DNA of 64,000 nt from Arenicellales bacterium (lineage in GTDB: Bacteria; Pseudomonadota; Gammaproteobacteria; Arenicellales; JAHEKD01), in contig JANQSD010000011.1 of the NCBI GenBank assembly GCA_028284225.1, positions 62,001-126,000 on the forward strand, given 5' to 3'. The position numbers were made by a program, and so were the translations under genes. Numbering within the stretch: position 1 is the first letter of the stretch; every line of letters starts with the position of its first letter. The notes beneath the pieces were generated by a model. The model ran no database searches. It was not told where the DNA came from and saw only the letters and a list, made by a program, of their open reading frames with translations. Positions 52,964 to 62,177 of this stretch are shown piece by piece.

Positions 52964-53563
52964 ATGGAACTTTCTCTCTGGCTACTATTTATCGTCACCT
53001 TTTCGTCGACCCTGGCTATTCCCGGGCCTAATGCAGCCTATGCGATTGGACAAACCTTAACTTATGGACCTAAGCAAGGAGTAGTGGCAGCTGCAGGGTT
53101 TGCACTTGCCAGTGGTTTGAATCTGGTGATCGTGATGACAGGTTTAGGATTAATACTTTCGCAGTTCATGAATATATTGATCTATCTGAAGTGGATCGGT
53201 GTTTGTTACTTGTTATACATGGCTTATAAAGCATTCAAGGCTGATCCCGCATCACCCAAACCAAGCGGTGAGATCAAGAACTCACGTGTATTTGTATTCG
53301 CAATTATGGTTTCGTTATCCAATCCCAAAGTAGTATTGTTCAACATGATGTTACTGCCGCTTTTTCTGGTTCCTGAGAAGCCATTGTTTTTGCAAGGCTC
53401 AGTGATCACCCTCACCGGAACCATATTGTCGTTTTTCGTTTATTCGGCCTATGCATTGTTTGCCTCCAAATTCATTTCCAAACTAAAAACGAAAACAGCT
53501 AACAAAGTGGTAGGTACTGCATACTTAGGTGCAGCGGGGGCATTGGCATCAATACAAAAATAA
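52964..53563 (+). CDS. LysE/RhtB family exporter
   Basis: This 199-residue membrane protein has the LysE-type N terminus, with AIPGPNAAYAIGQTLTYGPKQG near residue 18 and five or six hydrophobic segments, including LSNPKVVLFNMMLLPLF near residue 118. The family exports amino acids or related compounds, so it may relieve excess lysine, threonine or similar; the substrate is not evident. It precedes msrA by 45 bp. No strong ribosome-binding site is visible. Confidence 0.88.
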   Translation: MELSLWLLFIVTFSSTLAIPGPNAAYAIGQTLTYGPKQGVVAAAGFALASGLNLVIVMTGLGLILSQFMNILIYLKWIGVCYLLYMAYKAFKADPASPKPSGEIKNSRVFVFAIMVSLSNPKVVLFNMMLLPLFLVPEKPLFLQGSVITLTGTILSFFVYSAYALFASKFISKLKTKTANKVVGTAYLGAAGALASIQK

Positions 53564-53608
53564 GCGGTCACACTAAACTAATTTTGTTATGGCTTGTCTC
53601 AGTAACCC

Positions 53609-54184
53609 ATGAAAAAGATATTTTTATTGATTTTGGGTCTGGTACTTATTCCAGTTAAAACAACATTTGCTGACAAAGCCTATTTCGCAGGTGGCTGCTT
53701 TTGGTGCATGGAATCTGACTTTGAAAAGCTCGAAGGTGTGTCCGAGGTCATCTCAGGGTTTAGTGGTGGGACGGCTGAGAATCCAACCTATAACGGAGAT
53801 CATTCGGGGCATTATGAAACGGTTGAGATTATCTACGATCCTGATGTCATCAGTTATCATCAGCTATTAGTAAATTACTGGATTAATATCGATCCATTCG
53901 ATAAATATGGACAATTTTGTGACAAAGGCCCCAGTTACCGTAGCGCAATTTTCGTAGCGAATGAGCAAGAACGTGAACTGGCAGAAAAATCAAAACAGGA
54001 AGTCGTAAAAAATTTTCCTGACAAAGAAGTTGTAACTCCCATATTAGATGCTTCTATCTTCTATCCCATCAAAGGTGAAGAGGAAGGTCATCAGGATTAC
54101 TATAAGAAAAATCCGGTGCGCTACAAAACCTACCGTTACCTTTGTGGTCGAGATAGGCGCCTGGCAGAAATCTGGGGAAATTAA
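53609..54184 (+). CDS. msrA: Peptide methionine-S-sulfoxide reductase, exported
   Basis: This 191-residue enzyme has a signal peptide (MKKIFLLILGLVLIP) and the active-site motif AGGCFWCMESDFEKLEGV with nucleophile Cys in GCFWC near residue 30. Family patterns YDPDVISYHQLLVNYW and FYPIKGEEEGHQDYYKKNP are intact. It repairs oxidised methionine in periplasmic proteins, which fits an organism that makes H2O2 by sarcosine oxidase. A strong palindromic repeat follows directly after the stop. Confidence 0.94.
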   Translation: MKKIFLLILGLVLIPVKTTFADKAYFAGGCFWCMESDFEKLEGVSEVISGFSGGTAENPTYNGDHSGHYETVEIIYDPDVISYHQLLVNYWINIDPFDKYGQFCDKGPSYRSAIFVANEQERELAEKSKQEVVKNFPDKEVVTPILDASIFYPIKGEEEGHQDYYKKNPVRYKTYRYLCGRDRRLAEIWGN

Positions 54185-54514
54185 ATTGTTACTTTTGTTT
54201 CGGCAAAAGTAACCAAAACCATTTACTCCTGATTCGCAGGCCTTCGGCTTCCCTGCGCTTCTCAGATTATGTCGGCGCTGCGGAACTCGCTTCGCTCAAA
54301 CAGTCCTCGCGCTTGTCGACATAATCCTGCGATGCTCAGCTGCTTCTAAGTCGCGAGGGGTGCGAGTTAATTAAAAAAGAGAATTGTATTTTTAAACCTC
54401 AAACGAACATCTGAAAAAGATGTGAAACACATGCCATCTTAAAGATGCTAACAAATATTGATAATTATTTGTAAATCTATTGTAAGATAAATCCTGTTAT
54501 AGGAGATAATAAAA
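54185..54514. promoter_or_regulatory. Left inverted repeat and DUF6119 promoter region
   Basis: The left inverted-repeat arm fills 54188-54356. After it comes A+T-rich DNA with three palindromes: ACATCT...AGATGT (54407-54423), CATCTT-A-AAGATG (54435-54447) and ACAAATA...TATTTGT (54451-54472). These look like operators clustered around the promoter of the DUF6119 gene. A TATAGGAGATAAT region ends it with a ribosome-binding GGAG before the ATG. Confidence 0.6.
54188..54356 (+). repeat. Inverted repeat arm, left of the DUF6119 gene
   Basis: A 169-bp sequence whose core of 93 bp (about 54252-54344) is present as a nearly exact inverted copy at 56126-56293, with one mismatch in the core. It begins with a hairpin GTTACTTTTG/CAAAAGTAAC (54188-54213), which probably ends the msrA transcript, and holds a second internal stem ATTATGTCG/CGACATAAT. 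Sequences of this kind, with GAACTCGCTTCGCTC, are common dispersed repeats of proteobacteria. Confidence 0.85.
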
Positions 54515-56083
54515 ATGACTAACATAGAGAAAACTTTACGAATATCAATATACTTAATTAAACCTGAATACGAAAGCGATGAAGAAATCTTAGAAAATAT
54601 TGATGATTATGATAAATATAAAATCAAAATATCAGGACATGACGATGCTACTTTATTTGTGGCTCGTAGTAAGTCAAAGGTTCCTGACTGGACCTACATC
54701 TTTGATGATATAGATTGGAATAAATATAAAATCAGCAACATAGCTGGAGTTCTGTTATCCAAATTTGATGATAGATATTTTGCAATCCCATTTAATACTG
54801 GCAGATATTTCCTTAAAAGGGAAGCTTGTGTAGATAAATTCGGATTCAAAGTTGTTGTAAATAGTGTTAACCCAAATACCATAAAAATCATTCAGAAAAA
54901 ATCAATAAGCAAAAACCCTAAACTCTCAAAAGAGCAAATAACTAAAGATTCGTCTCTCGGAGAATTTAATATAGACTATTACACAGATTTCGTATCTTCA
55001 ATAAAGGCAACTTCAACTGATCTTGAGTTAGGAAAGAAGTTGGAAGGCAAGAATTCTCTCAAACTGCTCCTCCCTTTTAAGCTTAATGATTTACCAAGTT
55101 TATTACAAAAGTGCCTTCGCTTATATTCGGACACTGGTTATAAAGCTAATTTTCCATACATAGACAATATAGCTGATGTCACTGATCCAGAAGTTAAATC
55201 GAAGCTAATTATAGAACTTGAAAATCAAATTAATACAAATCGGATAAGTAATATTTGGACTGCAATACCAGATTTTGAAGACGAGAGATCTTTATATTAT
55301 CATTATTCTAAAGGCACAGATAAAAAGTCCCCATTAATACACCACGATATCTCTCTCGACGAATTTCTGAAAGAAAAAAAATTAGGAGTTCATGGAAAAC
55401 CCGTAACTTATAACAGTTTGAAGTCCCGCAAAGTTTTTATAAATCTTGGGGAAAACAATATCTATCCTAAATGGTCAATTTTAAATTGCTTATATGCTGA
55501 GCTTTATCTTGACTCAAAATTATTCGTATTAATTGAAGGGAAATGGTATCAACCAGATAAAGATTTTGTTAGTTATATTGATAGTAAATTAGAACAAATA
55601 CCCATATTTGAAACTGACTTTCCAATTTGGAATAAAAGTATTAAGGAAGGTACCTATATAAAAAATGAATTTAAAAATTCTAAAGACTACTGCATTATGG
55701 ACGCAAAAAATATCAAATTACCTGGACAAACTCCAATCGAAGTATGTGACCTAATAAGTAAAAATCGTCAATTGATACATATAAAACGGTATTCGTCTTC
55801 CAGCACATTAAGCCATCTTTTTAGTCAGGGGCTAAATTCCTGCGAACTACTAATTAAAAATCAAAATTTTAGAAAGCTGGCTAACAAAAAACTTCATAAA
55901 GATTTTAGAGTTAGTGAAACTAATTTTGATTCAAGGAAATTCACTGTAATTTATCTAATAGGTACAAAATTTAGAGATGATTGGAAAATGCCTTTATTTA
56001 GCCGAATAACTTTGGTAAGAGCCTATGAAGATTTGATTGCATTTGGATTCAAAGTAATGAAAGGGCAAATTCAAATGGAATAA
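54515..56083 (+). CDS. DUF6119 / TIGR04141 sporadically distributed protein
   Basis: This 522-residue protein matches the DUF6119 (TIGR04141) family: an N-terminal LRISIYLIKPEYESDEEI, YHYSKGTDKKSPLIHHDISL near residue 268, IEVCDLISKNRQLIHIKRY near residue 408 and SSTLSHLFSQGLNSCELL after it; the end reads PLFSRITLVRAYEDLIAFGF. The pattern D...HIKR, close to a nuclease-like D...(E)xK arrangement, suggests a phosphodiesterase or restriction-type fold, as inference. It is A+T-rich, unlike its neighbours, and is the only gene between long inverted repeats, so it is probably acquired. No function is proved. Confidence 0.8.
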   Translation: MTNIEKTLRISIYLIKPEYESDEEILENIDDYDKYKIKISGHDDATLFVARSKSKVPDWTYIFDDIDWNKYKISNIAGVLLSKFDDRYFAIPFNTGRYFLKREACVDKFGFKVVVNSVNPNTIKIIQKKSISKNPKLSKEQITKDSSLGEFNIDYYTDFVSSIKATSTDLELGKKLEGKNSLKLLLPFKLNDLPSLLQKCLRLYSDTGYKANFPYIDNIADVTDPEVKSKLIIELENQINTNRISNIWTAIPDFEDERSLYYHYSKGTDKKSPLIHHDISLDEFLKEKKLGVHGKPVTYNSLKSRKVFINLGENNIYPKWSILNCLYAELYLDSKLFVLIEGKWYQPDKDFVSYIDSKLEQIPIFETDFPIWNKSIKEGTYIKNEFKNSKDYCIMDAKNIKLPGQTPIEVCDLISKNRQLIHIKRYSSSSTLSHLFSQGLNSCELLIKNQNFRKLANKKLHKDFRVSETNFDSRKFTVIYLIGTKFRDDWKMPLFSRITLVRAYEDLIAFGFKVMKGQIQME

Positions 56084-56125
56084 AGATAAACTATTTAACT
56101 CCGGAGCCAAATATTATTAGAGTTT

Positions 56126-56293
56126 TCGCGACTTAAAGCAGCTGAGCATCGCAGGATTATGTCGATAAGCGCGAGGACTGTTTGAGCGAAGCGAGTTCCG
56201 CAGCGCCGACATAATCTGAGAAGCGCAGGGGACCCGAAGGGCTGCGATTCAGGAGCAAGCTCTTTTGGTTACTTTGTGAGCATACAAAGTAAC
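56126..56293 (-). repeat. Inverted repeat arm, right of the DUF6119 gene
   Basis: This 168-bp sequence is the inverted counterpart of the left arm; the core is nearly identical. Its outer end is a hairpin GTTACTTTGT/ACAAAGTAAC (56268-56293), the same position and shape as in the left arm but with changed bases on both sides of the stem. It ends 23 bp before the aminotransferase gene. Confidence 0.85.
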
Positions 56294-56316
56294 AAGAAAG
56301 TATTAAAATCCTCCCT

Positions 56317-57495
56317 ATGACTCTATCACCATCAAACAGAATACAAGCTGTCCAGGACCCGATTATTCCGATTGTCGGGCAATGGATTCGTGAGAACCCG
56401 GGAACGATTTCGTTGGGGCAGGGTGTGGTTTGGTATGGACCGCCGACTGAGATTGAACATGGTATTGCTGAGTTTAATAAAGATGCGAGCAATCATCTTT
56501 ATAAGGCAGTACATGGTATTCCTGGTTTGTTAGGTGCAATTGAAACTAAGCTTGCGACTGATAACAATATCAATCTAAATGATAGTCAACGAATCGTAGT
56601 GACGGCGGGTGGTAACCTGGCTTTTTCTAATGCGGTGCTGGCTATTGCTGACCCGGGTGATGAATTTATTTTTTCGGTGCCATTTTATTTTAATCATGAA
56701 ATGGCGGTGACCATGGTGAACTGCAAACCGGTTCTGGTCTCGACCGATGAACATTATCAGCTTGACTTGGGGGCGATTGCAGCAGCAATTACTCCGAAAA
56801 CCAAAGCAGTGGTCTCGGTTTCACCCGGAAATCCAACCGGGGTGGTGTTGAGTACGGAAAGTTTGATTGCATTGAATAATCTTTGCCGTGAGAAAGAGAT
56901 TTATCATATTCATGACGAGGCTTATGAATATTTTCATTACGGCGACTCTGAGCAATTCTCCCCGGCCTCGATTCCAGGCAGTGAAGCACATACTATTTCG
57001 CTTTATTCGTTGTCGAAATCATTTGGGTTCGCCGGATGGCGAATCGGTTATATGGCCATTCCTGAGATGTTGTTTGATCCAATTTTAAAAATCCAGGATA
57101 CGCAACTTATTTGTGCGACTGTTATTTCACAATTTGCAGCTGTTGAAGCGATGCATCAGGGAAAGAACTGGTGTCAGCAGCAGCAAGTCCCGATTCAGCA
57201 ATCCAGGGAGATTGTGCTTTCGGCACTGGATGAAATCAGTGATATATGTAGCTTCCCCAAATCCAGTGGTGCGTTTTACTTTTACTTGAAAGTTGATACA
57301 GATATTTCATCGTTAGAACTATGCCGCCGTTTGATTGAAGAGCACGCTGTGGCGGCTATTCCCGGTGTGACTTTTGGCAGTGAAGATGGTACTTATCTGC
57401 GGATAGCATATGGCGCTATGACTCCGGAAACAGCCGAGCAGGGGATTGGTCGATTTGTTCAAGGTCTTAAGGCCATTGCCACAAGCAAGGTTTAA
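56317..57495 (+). CDS. Class I/II PLP-dependent aminotransferase
   Basis: This 392-residue protein is an aspartate-aminotransferase-fold enzyme with NPGTISLGQGVVWYGPP near residue 27, VTAGGNLAFSNAVLAI near residue 91, SPGNPTGVVLS near residue 166 and the PLP lysine at about 234 in SLSKSFGFAGWRIGY. The ending GVTFGSEDGTYLRIAYGAM fits branched-chain or valine-pyruvate-type enzymes. Substrate is not determined. The next gene starts in the stop codon region, so both are co-transcribed. Confidence 0.92.
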   Translation: MTLSPSNRIQAVQDPIIPIVGQWIRENPGTISLGQGVVWYGPPTEIEHGIAEFNKDASNHLYKAVHGIPGLLGAIETKLATDNNINLNDSQRIVVTAGGNLAFSNAVLAIADPGDEFIFSVPFYFNHEMAVTMVNCKPVLVSTDEHYQLDLGAIAAAITPKTKAVVSVSPGNPTGVVLSTESLIALNNLCREKEIYHIHDEAYEYFHYGDSEQFSPASIPGSEAHTISLYSLSKSFGFAGWRIGYMAIPEMLFDPILKIQDTQLICATVISQFAAVEAMHQGKNWCQQQQVPIQQSREIVLSALDEISDICSFPKSSGAFYFYLKVDTDISSLELCRRLIEEHAVAAIPGVTFGSEDGTYLRIAYGAMTPETAEQGIGRFVQGLKAIATSKV

Positions 57496-58430
57496 TGATG
57501 GATATTATTCTACATAATTATCCGCAATCACCGGTTGCCGAGAAAGTAAGGCTTGGTCTGGGGTTGAAGGGTGCAGCCTGGAAAGATGTACTAATTCCAC
57601 GCATTCCACCTAAACCTGATTTAGTCGCGTTAACTGGAGGGTATCGGCGTACTCCAGTGATGCAAATTGGTGCTGATGTTTATTGCGACAGCCAATGCAT
57701 TTTACAGGAACTCGAGCGGCGGTTGCCTCAGCCCAGTTTTTTCCCGAATGATTCTCAAGGGTTGGCATGGGGCATAAGTCGTTGGGGAGAGCAGGTTTTT
57801 GTTGAATCAATAAAATTGGTTCTAGGTGCTGCCGGTGAAGCATTGCCCCAAGATTTTGCCCAGGATCGCGGGCGATTATATTTTGGGCCGGATTGGCAGA
57901 ATCAACTGCAAAATTTTAACCAGCATTTAGCGCCCATTATTGCCCAGATTAGGGTTCACTTGAGTTGGGTTGAGCAAAGACTGAGTATGAGTGTATCCAA
58001 TTTCTTATTCGGTAATGCTCCGGGTTTAGCTGATCTGGAAATATATTACTTTGTTTGGTTTATTCGCGGGCGTTGGGCACAAGGGCCGGAATTTCTTGCG
58101 CAGTTTGTGAAGCTGGTTGAATGGGAAAGTCGAATGGCTGCTATCGGTCATGGCCAGATGTCACCGCTTTCTGCACAAGAGGCTCTTGAGATCGCTAAAA
58201 ATTCTCAAGTACAAACCCTTGAACAAAACGATTCAAATGATCCGCAAGGATTAACACCAGGTATGCAAGTGTCGATTAAACCTGATGTTGATGGTGGTGA
58301 ACAGGCAACTGAGGGTAGGATTTTAGCGATTAACCAAGATACGATCTCGGTTTTGCGTAAAAATGATCAAGTTGGCAAAGTGTGCATACATTTCCCAAGA
58401 GCGGGTTATCAAGTGCAGGTTATTGATTGA
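57495..58430 (+). CDS. Glutathione S-transferase-like protein with C-terminal extension
   Basis: This 311-residue protein has an N-terminal GST thioredoxin domain (ILHNYPQSPVAEKVRLGLGLKG at the start, RRTPVMQIGADVYCDSQCIL near residue 52) and an all-helical GST domain to about residue 235. A further stretch of about 60 residues (LTPGMQVSIKPDVDG...) looks beta-rich and is not normally part of a GST. It overlaps the aminotransferase gene by one base, so the two are coupled. The extra domain could bind a partner or nucleotide; this is not known. Confidence 0.85.
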   Translation: MMDIILHNYPQSPVAEKVRLGLGLKGAAWKDVLIPRIPPKPDLVALTGGYRRTPVMQIGADVYCDSQCILQELERRLPQPSFFPNDSQGLAWGISRWGEQVFVESIKLVLGAAGEALPQDFAQDRGRLYFGPDWQNQLQNFNQHLAPIIAQIRVHLSWVEQRLSMSVSNFLFGNAPGLADLEIYYFVWFIRGRWAQGPEFLAQFVKLVEWESRMAAIGHGQMSPLSAQEALEIAKNSQVQTLEQNDSNDPQGLTPGMQVSIKPDVDGGEQATEGRILAINQDTISVLRKNDQVGKVCIHFPRAGYQVQVID

Positions 58431-58437
58431 ACTGTTG

Positions 58438-60156
58438 TTAGGTTTGCAATGAAACCTTTTTCACTAACCAGTTAAAAAAGTAACCACGCGGGACATCTTC
58501 GCCGGTGACTAAATAATGCAAGGTGTACGGATTGTTTAGCGAAGCGTCCAGCATTTGTTTGCCATGCTTTGTGCCGCAAAATAGCAGTTCATCACCGATT
58601 TGAACCCGTTGTGTGCTCTCGGGCAGCAATATGTCTTCACCATCTCGTTCTATCATGAACGGAACACAAGCCAGGGTGTTATCCAGGTCATGTGGATTTC
58701 GAATCAAATCACCCAGTGTCAGAATTTTATTTTGATCAAGTAATTCGGTTACAGCGGTTGTCTCGCCGCGGCATAGATTAACCCGCCACAATTGTGGCTT
58801 ATGCTGACCAACGGTAAGTTGTAAACGGTTGATCAGGTTTTCGGTGGCACAGGGATCTTGTTGTTGTAGATGATCAATCATGGTTTGTACCATGGGTGAA
58901 ATCAGGATTTTCAGTATCCGTCTGGCGGTTGTCAGGCTGGGTTGTAAAGTGAGATCGGCCTTGGCAGCGTCAAAGGCGAGCTGATCTTCGTGATCATTTT
59001 GCCTGGCGATTGAAAAAATTTCTGGGTTTAATGATCTGGCGCTGAGCAGAATACTGAGGTTGTCAGTGTCTTGATTAGTTCCTGCGACAATTCCTGCTGA
59101 GGTTTCAATCCCGGCCTGTTTTAATGTCTGATGATCGGCGTGGCCGCGAATCATCGTGTCAATTTTATCTGATGCAGTAACGGTGGGATCAATAATGGTA
59201 GTATGAATGTCTTGCTGTTTGAAATATTGGTGTAGCCATTGGCCCATGCGCCCATAACCGCACAACAGCCAATTGCCCTTGGGCATTTTTAGCGGCTGCC
59301 CTAATTGTGTATCTTTTGCTCGAACCAGCCAACTATTCAGGTTATGCAACTGCGGTGATGAAATAGACATGCTTAATAGTTGGGCGAAGATTTCAAACGG
59401 ATCGATTACGGTGACATTTTCCAGCTCTTTTAAATGGGTTTCATAACGCAAGCTGGTAGATCGGCATATGACTTGAACCGAAGGATTCAGGAACTTTGCC
59501 ATTACCGCGATTTTCAAATTGATATCCTCGTCATTGCAGAGAATAACAATGGCCTTGCAGTTCGAGTAGGTGATACCTGCATGAACCAAATGTTTGGGAT
59601 TGCTGGCATCGGCACAGAGTCCGGGCATTCTTAAAGCGTAATCACGTAATGCCAGTGCTTTAATGCGTTCCACATCACTGTCTATGATTATGCCGCGCAT
59701 GTGATGATCACTTAAGCCGCGAGCCAATAAGCTACCGGTGTCACCAAAACCGCAAATAATATAGAACGGGTCGGAAATACCTTTAACAATGCGAGTAAAC
59801 CGATATTCATTAAGCGCCAGTAAGAAGTGGGGATTTTGTAATAATCTTATAATTGAACCGATAGCATACAACCAGGCGATAACCCCCGTATAAAGGCAGA
59901 AAATAGCCCATAAGCGTTGTTCATCAGAGAAAGCCGTCGGTATTTCACCAAATCCGGTTGTAGTAGCGGTATAAGTGAAAAAGTAGAATGAATGAAATAG
60001 GCTCATGTGCTGAGGGTTGCCTTGCTCGTCATAACCTGGAATCAGTGACATGCCGATGATACCGATGGCATAAACCAGCACTAAAGCGAAGAAAGGTCTG
60101 CGCATATAACGCAGAACAACCATGGAGACTCGGTCTAAATCGGAAGCTGATGCCAT
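58438..60156 (-). CDS. Two-helix potassium channel with two RCK domains
   Basis: This 572-residue protein has an N-terminal two-helix pore module (about residues 15-115) with the filter-like TATTTGFGEIP and a cytosolic part with two NAD/nucleotide-binding RCK domains: YIICGFGDTGSLLARG near residue 133 and WLLCGYGRMGQWLHQ near residue 295. The C terminus carries a TrkA-C-type segment. The filter has Phe instead of Tyr, as in several bacterial channels. The DUF6394 gene lies 12 bp upstream and is probably its accessory. A role in K+ homeostasis is likely. Confidence 0.9.
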   Translation of the reverse strand: MASASDLDRVSMVVLRYMRRPFFALVLVYAIGIIGMSLIPGYDEQGNPQHMSLFHSFYFFTYTATTTGFGEIPTAFSDEQRLWAIFCLYTGVIAWLYAIGSIIRLLQNPHFLLALNEYRFTRIVKGISDPFYIICGFGDTGSLLARGLSDHHMRGIIIDSDVERIKALALRDYALRMPGLCADASNPKHLVHAGITYSNCKAIVILCNDEDINLKIAVMAKFLNPSVQVICRSTSLRYETHLKELENVTVIDPFEIFAQLLSMSISSPQLHNLNSWLVRAKDTQLGQPLKMPKGNWLLCGYGRMGQWLHQYFKQQDIHTTIIDPTVTASDKIDTMIRGHADHQTLKQAGIETSAGIVAGTNQDTDNLSILLSARSLNPEIFSIARQNDHEDQLAFDAAKADLTLQPSLTTARRILKILISPMVQTMIDHLQQQDPCATENLINRLQLTVGQHKPQLWRVNLCRGETTAVTELLDQNKILTLGDLIRNPHDLDNTLACVPFMIERDGEDILLPESTQRVQIGDELLFCGTKHGKQMLDASLNNPYTLHYLVTGEDVPRGYFFNWLVKKVSLQT

Positions 60157-60168
60157 GACAGCTTTGTA

Positions 60169-60525
60169 TTAGCGCCGTGACATAAGCGTATCACCAACCA
60201 GGATTAGCACTGATATGATATTTGCGACCAAAGCACCACCAGCAATTGAAACGATTGTAACTACTGCTTCGGGGCTGATAATCCAGACAACACGTGAGGA
60301 GATTAACAACAGGTCGGCTACCAGGCTTGCGGCTAACAAAAGTGCACCGATCTGTGATCGGTCACCGAGTTTTAAACCTGTTGCAATCAGGTTAACTAAT
60401 ATTGCCAGAGTAAGAATCCAGACATTATGATGGTCGATGTTGTCTATATCTCCCATTACGAAAATAAAATTCAGGGTCAGTGCCAGGATAATAAAAAATC
60501 CGAATATAACGCGTTCTAAATTCAC
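60169..60525 (-). CDS. DUF6394 family membrane protein
   Basis: This 118-residue protein is almost wholly hydrophobic with about four helices. It starts at GTG with AAGGAG seven bases upstream. It matches DUF6394 in character and in position immediately before a RCK K+ channel gene. No catalytic residues are visible. It may be an accessory subunit of the channel. Confidence 0.82.
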   Translation of the reverse strand: MNLERVIFGFFIILALTLNFIFVMGDIDNIDHHNVWILTLAILVNLIATGLKLGDRSQIGALLLAASLVADLLLISSRVVWIISPEAVVTIVSIAGGALVANIISVLILVGDTLMSRR

Positions 60526-60601
60526 ACTGGTCTCCTTGATGTCAACAGACCTTAAAGAATACCCTTGAATAAAGTATCTGTCACTTCTGACTTATAATAC
60601 G

Positions 60602-61588
60602 ATGATGAAAGCAATATATTTTGAACATACAGGTGATGCCGCAGAGGTGCTGATCTACGGTGATCGAGACTTGCCGGAACTGGCAGCAGGTGAAGTACTG
60701 GTTAACCTCAAGGCTTCGGCTGTTAATCCTTCTGATGTCAAGAAACGTGCTGGCTTCCAGGCGCCGGGCTTTGTTGATGGTTTTGTTATTCCGCATAGCG
60801 ACGGGGCAGGTGTTATTGAAGCAGTTGGCGCTGATGTTTCTACAGAGCGTATTGGTGAGCGTGTATGGGTTTACCAGGCACAGTTTCAGCGTCATTGGGG
60901 AACCGCAGCACAGCAGATTGTTTTGCCGAGTGAACGAGCTGCACGTTTGCCTGAACAGGCTTCGTTTGAGCAGGGTGCCTGTGCGGGTATTCCTATGATG
61001 ACCGCCCATCGATGTGTCAATTTGGATGGAGGTGTGAAAGGACAGAATGTGTTAATCACCGGGGCCTCTGGTCGGGTAGGCTATTACGCTGTGCAATTGG
61101 CAAAGCTTGCAGGTGCTAAAGTCATCGGCACGGCAGGAAGTGTTGAACGGATTAAATCTATTGAAGAGGCGGGCGCTGATTTGTTACTAAATTATAGAGA
61201 GGACAATATCGTTGATGCGGTGATGGATTTTACCGATGGAGCCGGTGTGGATCGTATAGTTGATGTCGAATTTGGAATGAATGTGCAAGACAGTGCTCAA
61301 ATGCTGAAAGTTAACGGCGTGATTACCACTTACTCGTCTTCGAAAAGGCCGGAACCGGCAATACCGTTTTATCCATTAATGTTTAAGAACATTGCTGTAC
61401 GCACGGTATTGGTTTACAACATGCCTGAGCCGGCTAAACAACAGGCGGTCAATGATATTAATCACGCGCTTGAAAATAAGCGACTTAAACATCGTATCGC
61501 GCAGACTTATCCGCTTGAGCAAACCGCAAAGGCTCATCAAGTGATTGAACAAGGTGGCTTGGACGGATGTGTTGTAGTTAAAATCTGA
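60602..61588 (+). CDS. NADPH:quinone reductase-like MDR oxidoreductase
   Basis: This 328-residue medium-chain dehydrogenase has the GroES-like N-terminal part and a Rossmann domain with VLITGASGRVGYYAVQLAKLAGAKVIGTAGS near residue 148. Zinc-ligand cysteines of classical alcohol dehydrogenases are lacking, so it is a zinc-free quinone reductase type. It is divergent from the DUF6394 gene and 14 bp upstream of the IalB-like gene. Confidence 0.92.
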   Translation: MMKAIYFEHTGDAAEVLIYGDRDLPELAAGEVLVNLKASAVNPSDVKKRAGFQAPGFVDGFVIPHSDGAGVIEAVGADVSTERIGERVWVYQAQFQRHWGTAAQQIVLPSERAARLPEQASFEQGACAGIPMMTAHRCVNLDGGVKGQNVLITGASGRVGYYAVQLAKLAGAKVIGTAGSVERIKSIEEAGADLLLNYREDNIVDAVMDFTDGAGVDRIVDVEFGMNVQDSAQMLKVNGVITTYSSSKRPEPAIPFYPLMFKNIAVRTVLVYNMPEPAKQQAVNDINHALENKRLKHRIAQTYPLEQTAKAHQVIEQGGLDGCVVVKI

Positions 61589-61602
61589 ACTTAACTCTAC
61601 TC

Positions 61603-62151
61603 ATGCTGTCTGCAATAGTTATGCAGGCAAAATATATTTTTACCGTTTATTTGTTATTGGCTGTCACGTTGACAGCTGAACCGTTAATCGCTCAACAGAA
61701 GAACAAATTAGTAGAGTTCAAGCGATTCGATCAATGGGAAATCTGGTGTATTGACATTGAACAGTCGGGTCGTGTTGAGTGTAACCTTAATCAAGTGCTG
61801 CGCTATAAAGATCATCCTGATTTCAGAGCGATGATAGTCCGTTTTTATACAGACGGTGATGAAATTACCAAAATGCTGATTGAGCATGAATGGCAGACCA
61901 GTTTTTCCAGAGGATATCTGCAGGTAGGTGATTTCGAGAAAATCAGCTTGAGTGATTGTGGTAAGGACTGCGTGCTAAAGGGAAATCAACTTGTACAGGT
62001 TGTGGAGCAGTTCAGTGCGGATAATCAGGCCAATATTCGTTTTCATGATTATTTAGTGCAGGAGTTTGACATCAAATTATCATTGTCCAGCTTTGCAGAA
62101 GCATTACAAAGCCTGAAACAAATGCAAAAGTATTACTTGGGGGTTCAATAA
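61603..62151 (+). CDS. Invasion-associated locus B-like secreted protein
   Basis: This 182-residue protein has an N-terminal signal peptide (IFTVYLLLAVTLTAEPLIAQ) and a mature part with FDQWEIWCIDIEQSGRVECNLNQ and the cysteine pair LSDCGKDCVLKG, typical of the IalB-like family whose structure has disulfides. The family is periplasmic or exported; its function is poorly known. It follows the oxidoreductase gene by 14 bp. Confidence 0.75.
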   Translation: MLSAIVMQAKYIFTVYLLLAVTLTAEPLIAQQKNKLVEFKRFDQWEIWCIDIEQSGRVECNLNQVLRYKDHPDFRAMIVRFYTDGDEITKMLIEHEWQTSFSRGYLQVGDFEKISLSDCGKDCVLKGNQLVQVVEQFSADNQANIRFHDYLVQEFDIKLSLSSFAEALQSLKQMQKYYLGVQ

Positions 62152-62177
62152 ACCCCTTTCGTAAACCCTAATAGAGT

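Noticed and set aside
52803..53060. Open frame upstream of lysE
   Set aside because: It covers a palindrome and overlaps LysE in another frame.
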